A stretch of 10,761 bases of DNA, from the NCBI GenBank assembly GCA_004151065.3, contig NWUY0300008196.1, forward strand, positions 55,053 through 65,813, in the 5' to 3' direction. Numbering within the stretch: the stretch's first letter is position 1; the number at the start of each line of letters is the position of its first letter. Position numbers and translations under genes: made by a program. The notes under the pieces are model-generated. The model did not search any database, had not been told where the DNA came from, and was given only the letters and a program-made list of their open reading frames with translations. Shown piece after piece: positions 1 through 8,900 of the stretch. Source of the DNA: Larix sibirica (lineage: Eukaryota; Streptophyta; Pinopsida; Pinales; Pinaceae).

Positions 1-188
1 TACTCTTTAATTCAATCAACCAATTTCTTCAATTCATGGGGAACAACTTCGATAAACCTTTCATAAGTCTCAGTGAAGAATTTTTCTCTAGCACTTGCTA
101 ACGTTAACTTGTTCCTTCTGGCATAGTTTTGGATATAATTTGCTATCTTTTTGTTCCACCACTCTCTAATTTCTACCTCATTGACCAT
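1..188 (-). pseudogene. Gag-position ORF of a minus-strand LTR retrotransposon, 5' part only
   Basis: An ATG at 188-186 opens a 58-codon frame that reaches a TGA at 14-12. The same frame then continues to the window edge (IKE...), so the TGA may be a decayed Arg codon (CGA to TGA). The peptide starts MVNEVEIREWWNKK and is rich in Lys, Arg, Glu, Tyr and Trp, as expected of a soluble helical protein. No zinc knuckle or protease motif lies in the visible part. The gag assignment rests on position: the frame begins about 35 bp after the primer-binding-like site, which follows the LTR terminus at 244. I do not recognise the peptide itself. It could instead be another first ORF of the same element. 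The rest of the element lies left of the window. Confidence 0.5.
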
Positions 189-224
189 TTATACAGGTGT
201 AATCATCTTGTATCCGGAATAGTA

Positions 225-242
225 CTACCAACAATGGAACCA
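225..242 (-). other. Primer-binding-like site next to the LTR
   Basis: Read on the minus strand, the LTR end ...TTACAACA is followed after one T by TGGTTCCATTGTTGG. LTR retrotransposons begin their primer-binding site with TGG one or two bases after the 5' LTR. The best match I can offer is the tRNA-Asp-type site used by many plant Ty3/gypsy elements (TGGCGCCGTTGCCGGGGA): 10 of 18 positions agree, and several of the mismatches are C-to-T or G-to-A changes. The primer identity is uncertain. The position is well supported. Confidence 0.5.
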
Positions 243-369
243 ATGTTGTAATCTATTGGATTACATGAAGTTACCAATATTCCTTGACATATAACATCAT
301 AGAAATAAGATAATCACATACAGTCATGAATGAAGAAAACATAAGTAATGGAGACAACATCAACAAGTC

Positions 370-375
370 TTTATT
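370..375 (-). terminator. LTR poly(A) signal AATAAA
   Basis: Plus-strand TTTATT reads AATAAA on the minus strand (context GTAAATAAAGAC). It lies between the TATA box and the LTR 3' terminus, matching the R-region polyadenylation signal of an LTR retrotransposon. Confidence 0.5.
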
Positions 376-426
376 TACAAATAATCAAGAGTACAAAGGT
401 GATCCTCTAGTTCTGGCTCACCAACC

Positions 427-435
427 TTATATATA
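427..435 (-). promoter_or_regulatory. LTR TATA box
   Basis: The minus strand reads GTATATATAAGG. The motif sits inside the LTR, downstream of the U3 hairpins and 52 bp upstream of AATAAA, the place expected for the pol II TATA box of an LTR. Transcription would start near 395-405 and run leftward out of the window. Confidence 0.6.
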
Positions 436-498
436 CAATTTACATTTTATTTTTCAGTTACATACTTTAAAATGCCTGGTTGGTTATCTAACTGACTC

Positions 499-522
499 GA
501 CCAACTACCCAACTAGTTGGTC
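499..522. repeat. Perfect 9 bp hairpin in U3
   Basis: GACCAACTA (499-507) and TAGTTGGTC (514-522) are exact reverse complements around a 6 nt loop. It stands one base from a second, longer hairpin, and both contain ACTA/TAGT cores. Confidence 0.85.
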
Positions 523-523
523 A

Positions 524-558
524 GGAGGACCTAGTCGTCTGGCCGACTAGGCTCCTCC
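524..558. repeat. 14 bp hairpin at the U3 start
   Basis: GGAGGACCTAGTCG (524-537) pairs with CGACTAGG plus TCCTCC (544-551 and 553-558). The loop is 6 nt and there is one bulged base (C552). The structure begins four bases inside the LTR terminus at 562. Confidence 0.85.
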
Positions 559-562
559 AACA

Positions 563-1400
563 TGGCTCAATATAAAAACACTTGCTTCTCATGAATGAAT
601 AAATCAAATGTTAGATTTAGGAGCTCATCCAAAAGGGACACATTTGACTAAGATCCTTACCTTGTAGAAGTCCAATTATGTTGGTCTAGGAGAAGGATGG
701 GACATAGAGACTTTGTATTGATTTGAAACCTCTAAACAAAATCATATTCAAGAGTCGATATACAATCCCTTGAATTGAAAACCTCCTTGATGAACTAAAA
801 GGTGCCAATTTTCTTAGTAAGACTGATGTTAAGTTAGGCTACCACAAGGTACCCATTGAGCAAGTTGATGTATGGAATACAACCTTCAAGTATAAAGAAG
901 ACATTTTTGAGTCGCTAGTCATACCTTTTGGCTTGACTAACACTTTAAAAACATTCACAAGAATGATGGATGATATCTTGTGTCCATTCACAATTTCTTT
1001 TGTGGTTTTTTATTTGGATGATGATATCCTCATCTTTAGTAAAACTCAGGAAAAACCTTTGACCACATTCAAGAAATATTGAACGCCTTTCAACAACACA
1101 AGATATATGCTAATCTAAAGAAATGATCATTTTCGACGCAAAGAATTTAGTATTAAGGATACATCATGGATGATCATGGCATGCATTTGGATCCAACTAC
1201 AATCCAAGTCATTCATTATTGGTCAACCCCAAAAACTCTCATAGATATCTACAATTTCATGGGCCTAACTAAATTCTATCATAGGTTCATGTTTGGGTTC
1301 TCTCATTTCACTTTTCCCCAAAGCGAAGTGACCAAGGGTGGGCCAAATCCATGTTCATTTGGTTTGAGTTAGAATAGAAAGCAGTCAAATATTTGAAATT
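563..1400 (+). pseudogene. pol: Ty3/gypsy reverse transcriptase domain, decayed
   Basis: This is a remnant of the pol reverse transcriptase that copies retroelement RNA into DNA. From 621 one frame shows, in family order, the ELIQKGHI region, RSPIMLV, RLCID, the LLDELKGANFLSK segment at about 780, VPIEQVDVW, PFGLTN at 924-941 and the catalytic YLDD at 1011. The frame changes near 1050 and continues to about 1375 (AFQQHKIYANLKK, then TLIDIYNFMGLTKFYHRF). Stops at expected Gln, Arg or Trp positions break it (for example LV*EKDG, GT*RLC, IP*IEN), with more stops near 1125-1160. An extra GAT makes the active site YLDDD. The 563-620 stretch still resembles the segment preceding RT, so homology begins right at the LTR edge. 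Gag and protease are absent. The residues resemble plant chromovirus-type pol, but I cannot assign a lineage firmly. Confidence 0.93.
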
Positions 1401-1828
1401 TCCTTTATTCGACACTAGTACTCACCCTACTAGGCCTACAACAAACATTTAAGATTGAGATAGTTGCTTATGATTATACTACTAGTGCAGTCATCACTGA
1501 GTAGAAACATCTAGTGGCCTATTATAGTGAGACATTCTATGATGCAGTTTACAGGTACCCTACCTATGACAAGTACATGTACTCTATTGTGCATGCCTAT
1601 CATGAATGGAAGCATTACATATTAATGAAGGATACCTACGTCCACACTGATCACAACCCCTTGTAGTTCATGTAGATGTAGGGAAAGTTACATAGTGATC
1701 ACCATCATAAGTGGTCCATGTACTTACAACAATTCAACTTGGACTTCAAGTAAAATAAGGGAAACATAAATTGCATTACATCTTGCCTCAACCAACCTCT
1801 AGTTGTAGTGTTAACTACCATGCTTAAT
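1401..1828 (+). pseudogene. pol: Ty3/gypsy RNase H domain, decayed
   Basis: It continues the frame of the second half of RT. The recognisable run is STLVLTLLGLQQTFKIE, HLVAYYSETF, YPTYDKYMYSIV, WKHYIL, HTDHNPL (His-Thr-Asp at 1643-1651) and HKWSMYLQQFNL, ending CLNQPLVVVLTTML near 1828. This enzyme normally removes RNA from the RNA-DNA hybrid. The first catalytic Asp (family T-D-A-S) is gone, and the Glu of the family's D-K-E-M is Tyr here. Stops include a TAG before KHLVAY and three TAGs within PL*FM*M*GK, where the family has Gln. Homology stops abruptly at about 1828 in the RNase H-integrase connector and resumes near 3252. Confidence 0.9.
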
Positions 1829-3251
1829 GGTGGTTCCCTGATATGTTGTCATATTACAGGTTTAGAGGTTAGTAATCCTACTTTAATTATCAAACCAGGG
1901 ACCATGCAAACTTAAGAGGTTCTGGGCATTGTATGTGCAACTGCTAAGAGAGTTTTGTATGGTAGCTTAATCTATGAATTTAGAAATGCTCCTAACTAGA
2001 AAACAAGTTGATTTACCCTATTCTTGAAAACATGAATATTTATTCTATGAAAGCATGAAATCTAATTAATTAACTTAATAAGTTAAATTCTGACAACTAG
2101 AACTAATATATGAAAGCATGAAATGGCTATTCTAAGAATCGATTTACTTGGAAAAGATTCGAACTCGGAAAGCAATAATCTATTTGATCTAGTAAAACAA
2201 TAAAGGTATATTCTATGAAAACAACAGATATTACTCTAGAAAGCGTGCAAGTTTTAATCTGTGCAAAACTGGAATGCTTATTCTATAACCTGGAAATTGT
2301 TATGAACTAGTTTACCGAAATGACCTGCAACACTACAAATTCCATACATTTAAACTACATATACTATTATTCTTTCTTACAGAAGAAAACAATGCATTTT
2401 CATAAATCAAATCTAATCCTTTAATTGATATTTCAAAGTTCTAATTATCTTGCCATGCGTTTTAACCCACATATAAGAATCTAAGTAAAACTTACCAATG
2501 ATTATTTTAATGGAATTAAATATGCCAATCTATTGAACTAATCTTTGAACAAGCAAATGTGTGAAAATAATGTGTTGAAACATAAAACAAAAAACATAAC
2601 TCCTGCACAACACCATGAGGGGCCCCACCTCAAGGTGTACACAGGAGCTTAAGCTAAACTATAAACTCACAGATTTAGTAAAACACGATTCTTCCATTAA
2701 GTTGTTTGAGGATCCATATCAAAAGTACTAAAATTCATTGTTGAAACTCTAAGAAAATGTCTGAGGTAAAAACAATAAAGTATGCCTATCCCTCATGCAA
2801 TGTGTGAGTCCCTATTTATTACATAACTTCAAAAATTATCTAAAATCGTCTTCTTTGGAAACCACAACATCAATCTTCTCTAGATTTGTCATCCTTGAAA
2901 ATCAGGGGAGAATGGTAGAGTTGATCTCGAGTTCTCCTTCATTGCTTCATGTGGTCAACTAGGACTGACTATGCTGAGCTTGCTTGTATATATATATGTA
3001 ACCTTGGGAAGGCGTTATCTGCCATCTTCAATGTTGCCATTGATCATGCACTTATTTGCACATAACACCCATCCATTGGTTAAATCATTAAAAAGCATGC
3101 TAAGCAAAAGAAATATTACCACATAACCATCATCACTTTATAATCAACTAAAACCATATCCTAACCTACAGAAAAGATATATCTCATGCTAGGTTGCTGC
3201 TCTTTGTCAATAAAAAGGGAATTGGTAACTGCAATTGATACCTAAAATATG
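1829..3251. other. AT-rich insert between RNase H and integrase; no gene seen
   Basis: Pol homology is lost after LTTML (about 1828) and returns in the same connector at about 3252 (LSLHSCGH), so some 1.4 kb of unrelated sequence sits inside pol. I see no reading frame of interest on either strand. It holds a repeated 16-mer TATGAAAGCATGAAAT (2046-2061 and 2109-2124), a partial third copy at 2209, an inverted repeat at 2600-2647 and a short TA run near 2985. GCTTA occurs at both pol edges, but the insert does not end in TG...CA, so its nature is undecided. Its right part (2614 onward) belongs to the tandem duplication. Confidence 0.6.
2600..2647. repeat. Imperfect inverted repeat spanning the duplication breakpoint
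   Basis: CTCCTG (2600-2605) pairs with CAGGAG (2642-2647), and ACACCATGAGG (2610-2620) pairs with CCTCAAGGTGT (2628-2638) with one mismatch, around GGCC-rich sequence. The second copy of the tandem unit begins at the base equivalent to 2614, inside the left arm. Confidence 0.7.
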
Positions 3252-3628
3252 GGCTTATCACTTCACTCTTGTGGACACAAGAGCTTTGGGTGGCCCTAAT
3301 TATTTGACAATGACCCTGACTTTGTTGTTACCTATTAAACACCGTGCATAGGAAAATCGGTCTCAGATTTTCACCTCTAGGATGCACTTTTATTCCCTAT
3401 GGGCCACCACCTTTGTGTTCCTTCAAGAGAATGTGAGAAGTTAATTTGGGATGTGTATTACAAAGAAGTGGCAGGGTACTTCATCATGGACAATAAGGTG
3501 GCAACGTTGCAGAAGTGCTTATATTAGACAAATCTTCGATGGGACATTGATAGGTGTATCAGATCATGCACCACCATACCAGAGCCAAACCCACCATTAA
3601 GAAGTAGGGGTTGTACACTCCTCTACCT
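2614..3628. repeat. Tandem duplication, copy 1 (1,015 bp)
   Basis: It aligns end to end with 3630-4643. By eye, the first part (2614 to about 3160) differs from copy 2 at about 53 positions plus a 1 bp indel, roughly 10 percent. The rest (about 3160-3628) differs at about 4 of 469 positions, under 1 percent. The unit carries part of the non-pol insert followed by the RNase H-integrase connector and the integrase zinc-binding region. It ends CTCTACCT at 3628, followed by N. Confidence 0.93.
3252..3628 (+). pseudogene. pol: Ty3/gypsy integrase zinc-binding region, duplicated copy 1, truncated
   Basis: One frame runs SCGHKSFGWP*LFDNDPDF, then TP*-type connector, LFPMGHHLCVPSRECEKLIW, VYYKEVAGYFIMDNKVATLQ and DIDRCIRSCTT. 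This is the connector and N-terminal zinc-binding domain of Ty3/gypsy integrase. All four in-frame stops sit where the family has Gln (three) or Trp (one). Both expected zinc-ligand His residues are Tyr (family ...HY..VAGHF). The frame is lost near 3575-3590, and the copy ends at 3628 before any catalytic core, so it is a duplicated fragment. Confidence 0.88.
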
Positions 3629-3629
3629 N
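3629..3629. other. Single ambiguous base at the duplication junction
   Basis: The only N in the window lies exactly between the end of copy 1 (CTCTACCT) and the start of copy 2 (CATGAGGGGG). A join of two sequence pieces or an unresolved base is possible, so the tandem arrangement itself needs caution. Confidence 0.95.
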
Positions 3630-4643
3630 CATGAGGGGGCCCACCTCAAGGTGTATACATGAGCTTAAGCTAAACTATAAACTCAAAGATTTAGTAAAAC
3701 ACGATCCTTCCATTAAGCTATTTGAAGATCCATATCAAAAGTACAAAACTTCACTGTTGAAACTGTAAGAAAATGTCTGAGGTAAAAATGAGAAAGTATG
3801 CCTATCCCTCACGCAATGCGTGAGTCCCTATTTATTACATAAGTTCAAAAATATCTTAAAATGTCTTCTTTGGAAACCAATACATCAATCTTCTCTAGAT
3901 TTGTCATCCCTGAAAATCAGGGGAGACTAGTAGAGTTGATCTCGAGTTCTCCTTCATTGCTTCATGTGGTCAACTAGGACTGACTATGCCAAGCTTGATT
4001 ATATATATGTGTGTAACATTGGGAAGATGTGATCTTCCATCTTCATTGTTGCTATCAATCCTACACTTATTTGCAAATAACACTCATCCACTGGTTAACT
4101 CTATAAAAAGTATGCTAAGCAAAATAAAGATTACCACATAACCATCATCACTTTATAATCAACTATAACCATATCCTAACCTACAGAAAAGATATATCTC
4201 ATGCTAGGTTGCTGCTCTTTGTCAATAAAAAGGGAATTGGTAACTGCAATTGATACCTAAAATATGGGCTTATCACTTCACTCTTGTGGACACAAGAGCT
4301 TTGGGTGGCCCTAATTATTTGACAATGACCCTGACTTTGTTGTTACCTATTAAACACCGTGCATAGGAAAATCGGTCTCAGAATTTCACCTCTAGGATGA
4401 ACTTTTATTCCCTATGGGCCACCACCTTTGTGTTCCTTCAAGAGAATGTGAGAAGTTAATTTGGGATGTGTATTACAAAGAAGTGGCAGGGTACTTCATC
4501 ATGGACAATAAGGTGGCAACGTTGCAGAAGTGCTTATATTAGACAAATCTTCGATGGGACATTGATAGGTGTATCACATCATGCACCACCATACCAAAGC
4601 CAAACCCACCATTAAGAAGTAGGGGTTGTACACTCCTCTACCT
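3630..4643. repeat. Tandem duplication, copy 2 (1,014 bp)
   Basis: This is the partner of 2614-3628 at an offset of 1,016, falling to 1,015 after a 1 bp deletion. Unlike copy 1 it continues directly into the integrase core at 4644, so it occupies the original pol position on its right side. Confidence 0.93.
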
Positions 4644-5150
4644 ACCCCATATTGACACTAGGAGTCTGTCTCCATCTACTACATGTCTGACCTGCCTTCA
4701 ACCAAGCATGGAAGTGATTGTGTGTTTGTGGTTTTTGATCAATTCTTTGAGATGGCCATTTTAATATCTTGTAAGAAAATAATCACATCATAGGTAATTG
4801 CTAAGCTCTTCTTTGAGAATGTTTGGGTTCATTTTGGGCTTCCAAATAACATTAGTTCAAATCAAGATAGTAGGTTCCTGAGTAATTTTAGGTCCATCCT
4901 ATGGTCGATGATGGACACCGAGATAACCAAATCAATTGCCTTTCTTCCCCAACCAATGGATAAACAAAGGTGGTCAAAAGGTTGATTGTGCATATATGTT
5001 GATGCCTGAAATTGTTCAAGCCATCCACTCAAAGGAAACAATCCGATCCAAAGGTGTCAGGCAACATTATGCAAAATTCACCTTAGTCCTTAGACATTTG
5101 GTGTGACTATTTGCGATGGATACAAGGCCTCTGTTGGCCATGCATGGGTT
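4267..5150 (+). pseudogene. pol: Ty3/gypsy integrase, zinc-binding region and catalytic core, decayed
   Basis: Integrase joins retroelement DNA to the host chromosome. The zinc-binding part repeats copy 1. The frame changes near 4585-4593, and then KAKPTIKK*GLYTPLPTPY, SDLPSTKHGSDCVFVVFDQF, AKLFFENVWVHFGLPNN, NQDSRFLSNF and SIAFLPQPMDKQ follow in family order. The first catalytic Asp is replaced (family S-M-D-Y, here S-I-Y-Y). The second is present (GAT 4866-4868). The Glu site near 4965-4972 is lost in a small frame-changing deletion, after which VVKRLIVHI is readable. Stops include TGA and two TAGs around 4605-4660. Similarity fades after about 5010-5150, with no chromodomain or 3' LTR recognised. 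The protein cannot be functional. Confidence 0.92.
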
Positions 5151-5951
5151 TTTCTCCTTCAAAAGGAGGCTTGAATTGTTGAGAATCTAATCCTTAAGGG
5201 TTAAGATAAAGAAAAATTGTTAAAAGTATCTAGGAAAAACCTAACTAGTAGTTAGTTGAATCCAAAAAAGAAAACCTACTCGAAAAATATAAATTCTTCG
5301 ACTTGATCTCTGATTCAAACATAATGCAATGAAACAATTAAATAGAAATCCTTAATTAATGATGAAAAATACCACTAACATGACCTAGATACAACATTAT
5401 CAAGATGACATTAGTTTATGTATATGAAACCCAATGAAAATTAATATACTAAATAATAAGAAACTAATTAAATTCTACAACAATGTAATCAATGTCATAT
5501 ATTAATCAACCAGTCACAAAGGTATTAGCCATCAATAGTAGCAATGAACATATTCGAAATACCCTGTTCACAACATCAATTGATCAATGAACAAATCCAC
5601 TAAATCCAATTTCAACCTTTGTAATCATAACAAGTCACAAAATATTTAAAGTATTTTTAGAATGAAAATGTTAATACTCAGGAGAACAATCACAAGTTGA
5701 GAAAACTCAAACTCAAATCATGTTGAGGTCCAAAAATCACAACAATATCCATCTTTCATTATAGGCTTGTAAATCATTACATCACTTGTCCAAAAGATAC
5801 AGAAAGTCCAACCAAGTCTGGTACAAGGACACTTCACTAGAGGTTCGACAAGGGTTCCCTCCTCCACCTTTGATTGCTAGAAAATAAATATAAATAAATA
5901 GATCAAATAGATCCACAAAATGTGCAAAGTTTTCCTAAAATCTAGGGATAA
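5151..5951. other. AT-rich non-coding stretch, likely 3' flank of the minus-strand ORF
   Basis: There is no supported gene on either strand. On the minus strand, immediately after the long pseudogene, there is a T-rich run ending TTATTTTCTAG (about 5895-5880), which looks like a splice acceptor, but I see no matching GT donor near the stop codon. Further on, TGTAATGATT and AATGAAA (about 5785-5755) resemble plant near-upstream poly(A) elements, so this may be a 3' untranslated region. On the plus strand it holds the unrecognisable end of the old pol element. Confidence 0.45.
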
Positions 5952-8900
5952 CTAATCATCATGACTAGGACTAGTGAGATAATCCTTCCATTTTGAATAC
6001 ATTTCCCACATTTCTGTAAAATCGGGGTAATTAGCACGCTCTAGCTGGAGCTCATCCTTACATAGATAGGATCTAATCTCTTTGCTCCGAATTTTTGACC
6101 AAGTGTCTAAGAAAACTTTCAAAGTAGATTTGACATGGATAGGGGTCAAAATGAATGTTCTGAAGGAAAACATATCAACTTGGGGGATGTTTCCAATTAG
6201 ACTGGCTGATTGATCTCTCTACTCGTCGAATTCAATGATTCTCATCTTAGATGGCACTGACTCTACCAACTCAGAAAACACGGGCATGCCAAGGGTTTCC
6301 ATGTACCCATTAGTTAACATCCACTGTATAGCGCATATTTTCAGCCCTTTATCAATCATATGAAAATATTCATCACATGCAAGTTCCCATGATTTGACAG
6401 ATATTTGAGTGCTCATAAGCTTGAACGCATTAAGATGAGGAACAATTGTAGGAGCATTATTTAAATGAGATTTCCATTCACAGAGTTGCTCTTCGGCTGA
6501 GAGTGCCTTCTTTCTTTTTTCAACATGATCTACTAAAAGGTCAGATAGGTGCTCAAAAGAATTGAAATCATCTTGGACTTCATTTAGACCTTGGAAAAAC
6601 AGAGTATGTGTTTGCCTTAAACTTTCATTAGTAGCAATGGCTTCATCCTTAAATTCATGCACCATGATCTTGAAAAGAGAGAAGAAGCTTCTTGGTTTTT
6701 AAATTGCTCCATTTGCAATTTGATATCTCCAAGCATAGTGGCCTGCTCCATGCCCTTATTCTTTGCTATGACTTTTTGTTGTTTAACCCATTGAAGTTGG
6801 CTCTGCAGACTGTGTAATAACTATTGATGTTGATATTTCAACTCTTCAATATACTTGAGGAAATTCTCTTGCGGAGAATCCCTTTCTGTCTGTAACACAA
6901 CAATATTGGCCTTCTCTTCATCGAGCATCTTGGTTAAAGTACAGACAGATTCAAAGTTTACCCCAACGAAGGCTCCCATGGAAATATCTATCTCAATGGC
7001 CTCTCTTCTTGGATCAGCAGTGGCTTGCTTCCATATGATTTGATTTTCTACTATACCAACTACCATTTCTCCTTCACTGTTCCTTTTGGTGCCTTTCCTC
7101 ATAACAACTTTGTGCCTTTTTGTAAAGCAATAATCCCCTAGCACAACAACAACATCTTCCCCAAAATAAACAGAGTCTTCAGTTGTAGAAGACAACAATG
7201 CAACAGTATTGGAAATAGGTAATGATTGGATAAGAGAGGTGGTTTATATTTGGGAAAGGTCCTGAGGTACTGGTAAGGTAGTACAAACAATTTTGATTAT
7301 AGGAAAAAATCCTACAAGGGACTCACTAGGATGGGAAGAGGAGGACTCAACTCTAGACTATAAGAGTGTACTAGGAACATTGTCCTCAACTAATTCAGTA
7401 TCTTGATGAGGATTTTGAGTTTGTTGTGAGGTTAGAGGATATACTGAGGTACTTGAAATATTCTCAGTGATTGGATGAGTGGATGAAGTAGTAAGTTGTG
7501 CATTAGAATCCAAAAAATCAGTGTGACGAGGTGAAGTATGCGGTGAGTTGTGGGTGGAATGGGTGACAGGGTCATCTATGGAGGGAATTTCTGACAAATT
7601 ATCCTTTAGGGAAGAATGATGGTTTGGAATAGATGGAATACCATTGGAATCCTGTGTATCACCTGAAGAAGATGACCGAGTATGCAGGCTTGGACAACTG
7701 GGATTGGATGAACTACCTCTGTCGATTGCTCTTTTTCTAAATCAATAACATTATCAATAGATTGTGAAGAGGCATGTTTTGGAATTGGTTTTGTTTGATT
7801 TTCAATTTTGATGTGAATCATAGGTAATAGATTAGGCATATAAATAGCAGCTTTGAAATATTTAGTACAACGAATGGATTTACATTGAAGAATTTGTGTC
7901 CGTTGGATTAAGGCATTCATATTTTGAATAGGAGTGGAGGGTTTTCTAGCTGATACAGGTTGCTTACCCTGTTTCTTATCCAAATGCTTATCTATTGCAT
8001 ATTTGGGTGGATCTGGGCTGACCACTATATCTTTGCTAGATACTTCCATTGATTCCTTGGCAACTTCTTACTTTTGTTGAAAACCCATGTTTCTCTCTTC
8101 CATTACCTTTATCTTTTGTTGTCTCTGAGCTTCATGTATGAGGATTCTCTAATCTAGATCAACTACTATGCTCAAGACTTCTTCAAAACTAGATGCACCT
8201 TGATAAAGGGATTCATCATTTTCTTTCTCATGGTAATATGAACTCTTTAACTGTGCTTGAATAAAATGATCGGCTATAAAGCGCTTTGGATCATGCATTC
8301 TCTTGGTTGCAAACCCTAACTTTAAATCATTCAATATTTTTGCTAGGATATAGGCATGGGAAGAGTTTTGAGCAACTAAATGTCCCACATATAGAGGGAA
8401 TTTTGACCATGGTCTTCTTTTATGGGAATGAGAATGACCATGAACCCCATCAAAAATTGTCTTATAAGCTACCTCTGAAAGAACTAGTCTATCAAGGACA
8501 AACATGGGTAACAAGTGAACTAAATTACTCCCCCATATCCTAATATAGGTCAAGCACTCTCCAGCATACCAATCACCCATTAGTGCCACCAAGGAAATGG
8601 CATCTTCATAAATCCTGGGAGCATTCTTCTTAAATATGATAAAATATACAACACTGAGGAAGTTGTCACATATATCATAAACATAGGGCTTGTAATTGTC
8701 TTCCCACATGATTGAATAGTAAATATGAATAGGAAGGTTTTTCCAATTCATTGAAGGATAAGAAAAAGAGGAACACATAATTTCTACCAAATATGCCGAC
8801 AAGTAGAACTTTGGCTTCCTTGTGGTTGGAGATTTCTATGCTTGAGTGATCACATCCCTGAGGGTTATGGAGAAAATTTGCACCCAAATGAATATTTTCC

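Larger units (their letters stand above)
244..562 (-). repeat. Complete 319 bp LTR, minus strand (5' LTR of an element extending left)
   Basis: The segment is bounded by TG at 244-245 and CA at 561-562. The terminal inverted repeats are TGTTG and CAACA. Read on the minus strand it begins TGTTGGAGGAGCC, has U3 hairpins at 558-499, a TATA box at 435-427 (TATATATAA), an AATAAA at 375-370 about 52 bp later, a U5, and ends ACAACA just before a TGG primer-binding-like site. That is the standard U3-R-U5 order. Decayed pol homology starts immediately to the right at 563, so the element appears to have inserted into older pol sequence. Its other LTR and target-site duplicate must lie left of the window; TGGCT at 563-567 is one predicted half of that duplicate. 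Short plus-strand frames inside the LTR are not genes. Confidence 0.75.

Noticed and set aside
326-550. Plus-strand 74-codon ORF
   Set aside because: It lies wholly within the minus-strand LTR and overlaps its TATA box and U3 hairpins. Its composition reflects the palindromes, not a protein.
1166-1372. Plus-strand 68-codon ORF as a separate gene
   Set aside because: It is the second frame of the decayed reverse transcriptase, with no independent start.
1829-3251. Solo LTR explanation for the insert
   Set aside because: No TG...CA ends coincide with the pol edges, and the candidate TGATA/TATCA pair has no matching target duplicate.
5880-5954. Terminal intron extending the long ORF beyond 5952
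   Set aside because: An acceptor-like TTATTTTCTAG is present, but no GT donor was found near the last codons and the downstream frame has no convincing similarity.
8286-8543. Plus-strand 85-codon ORF (also 6855-7043 and 9357-9617)
   Set aside because: These are opposite-strand shadows of the long minus-strand pseudogene, and they lack recognisable motifs.
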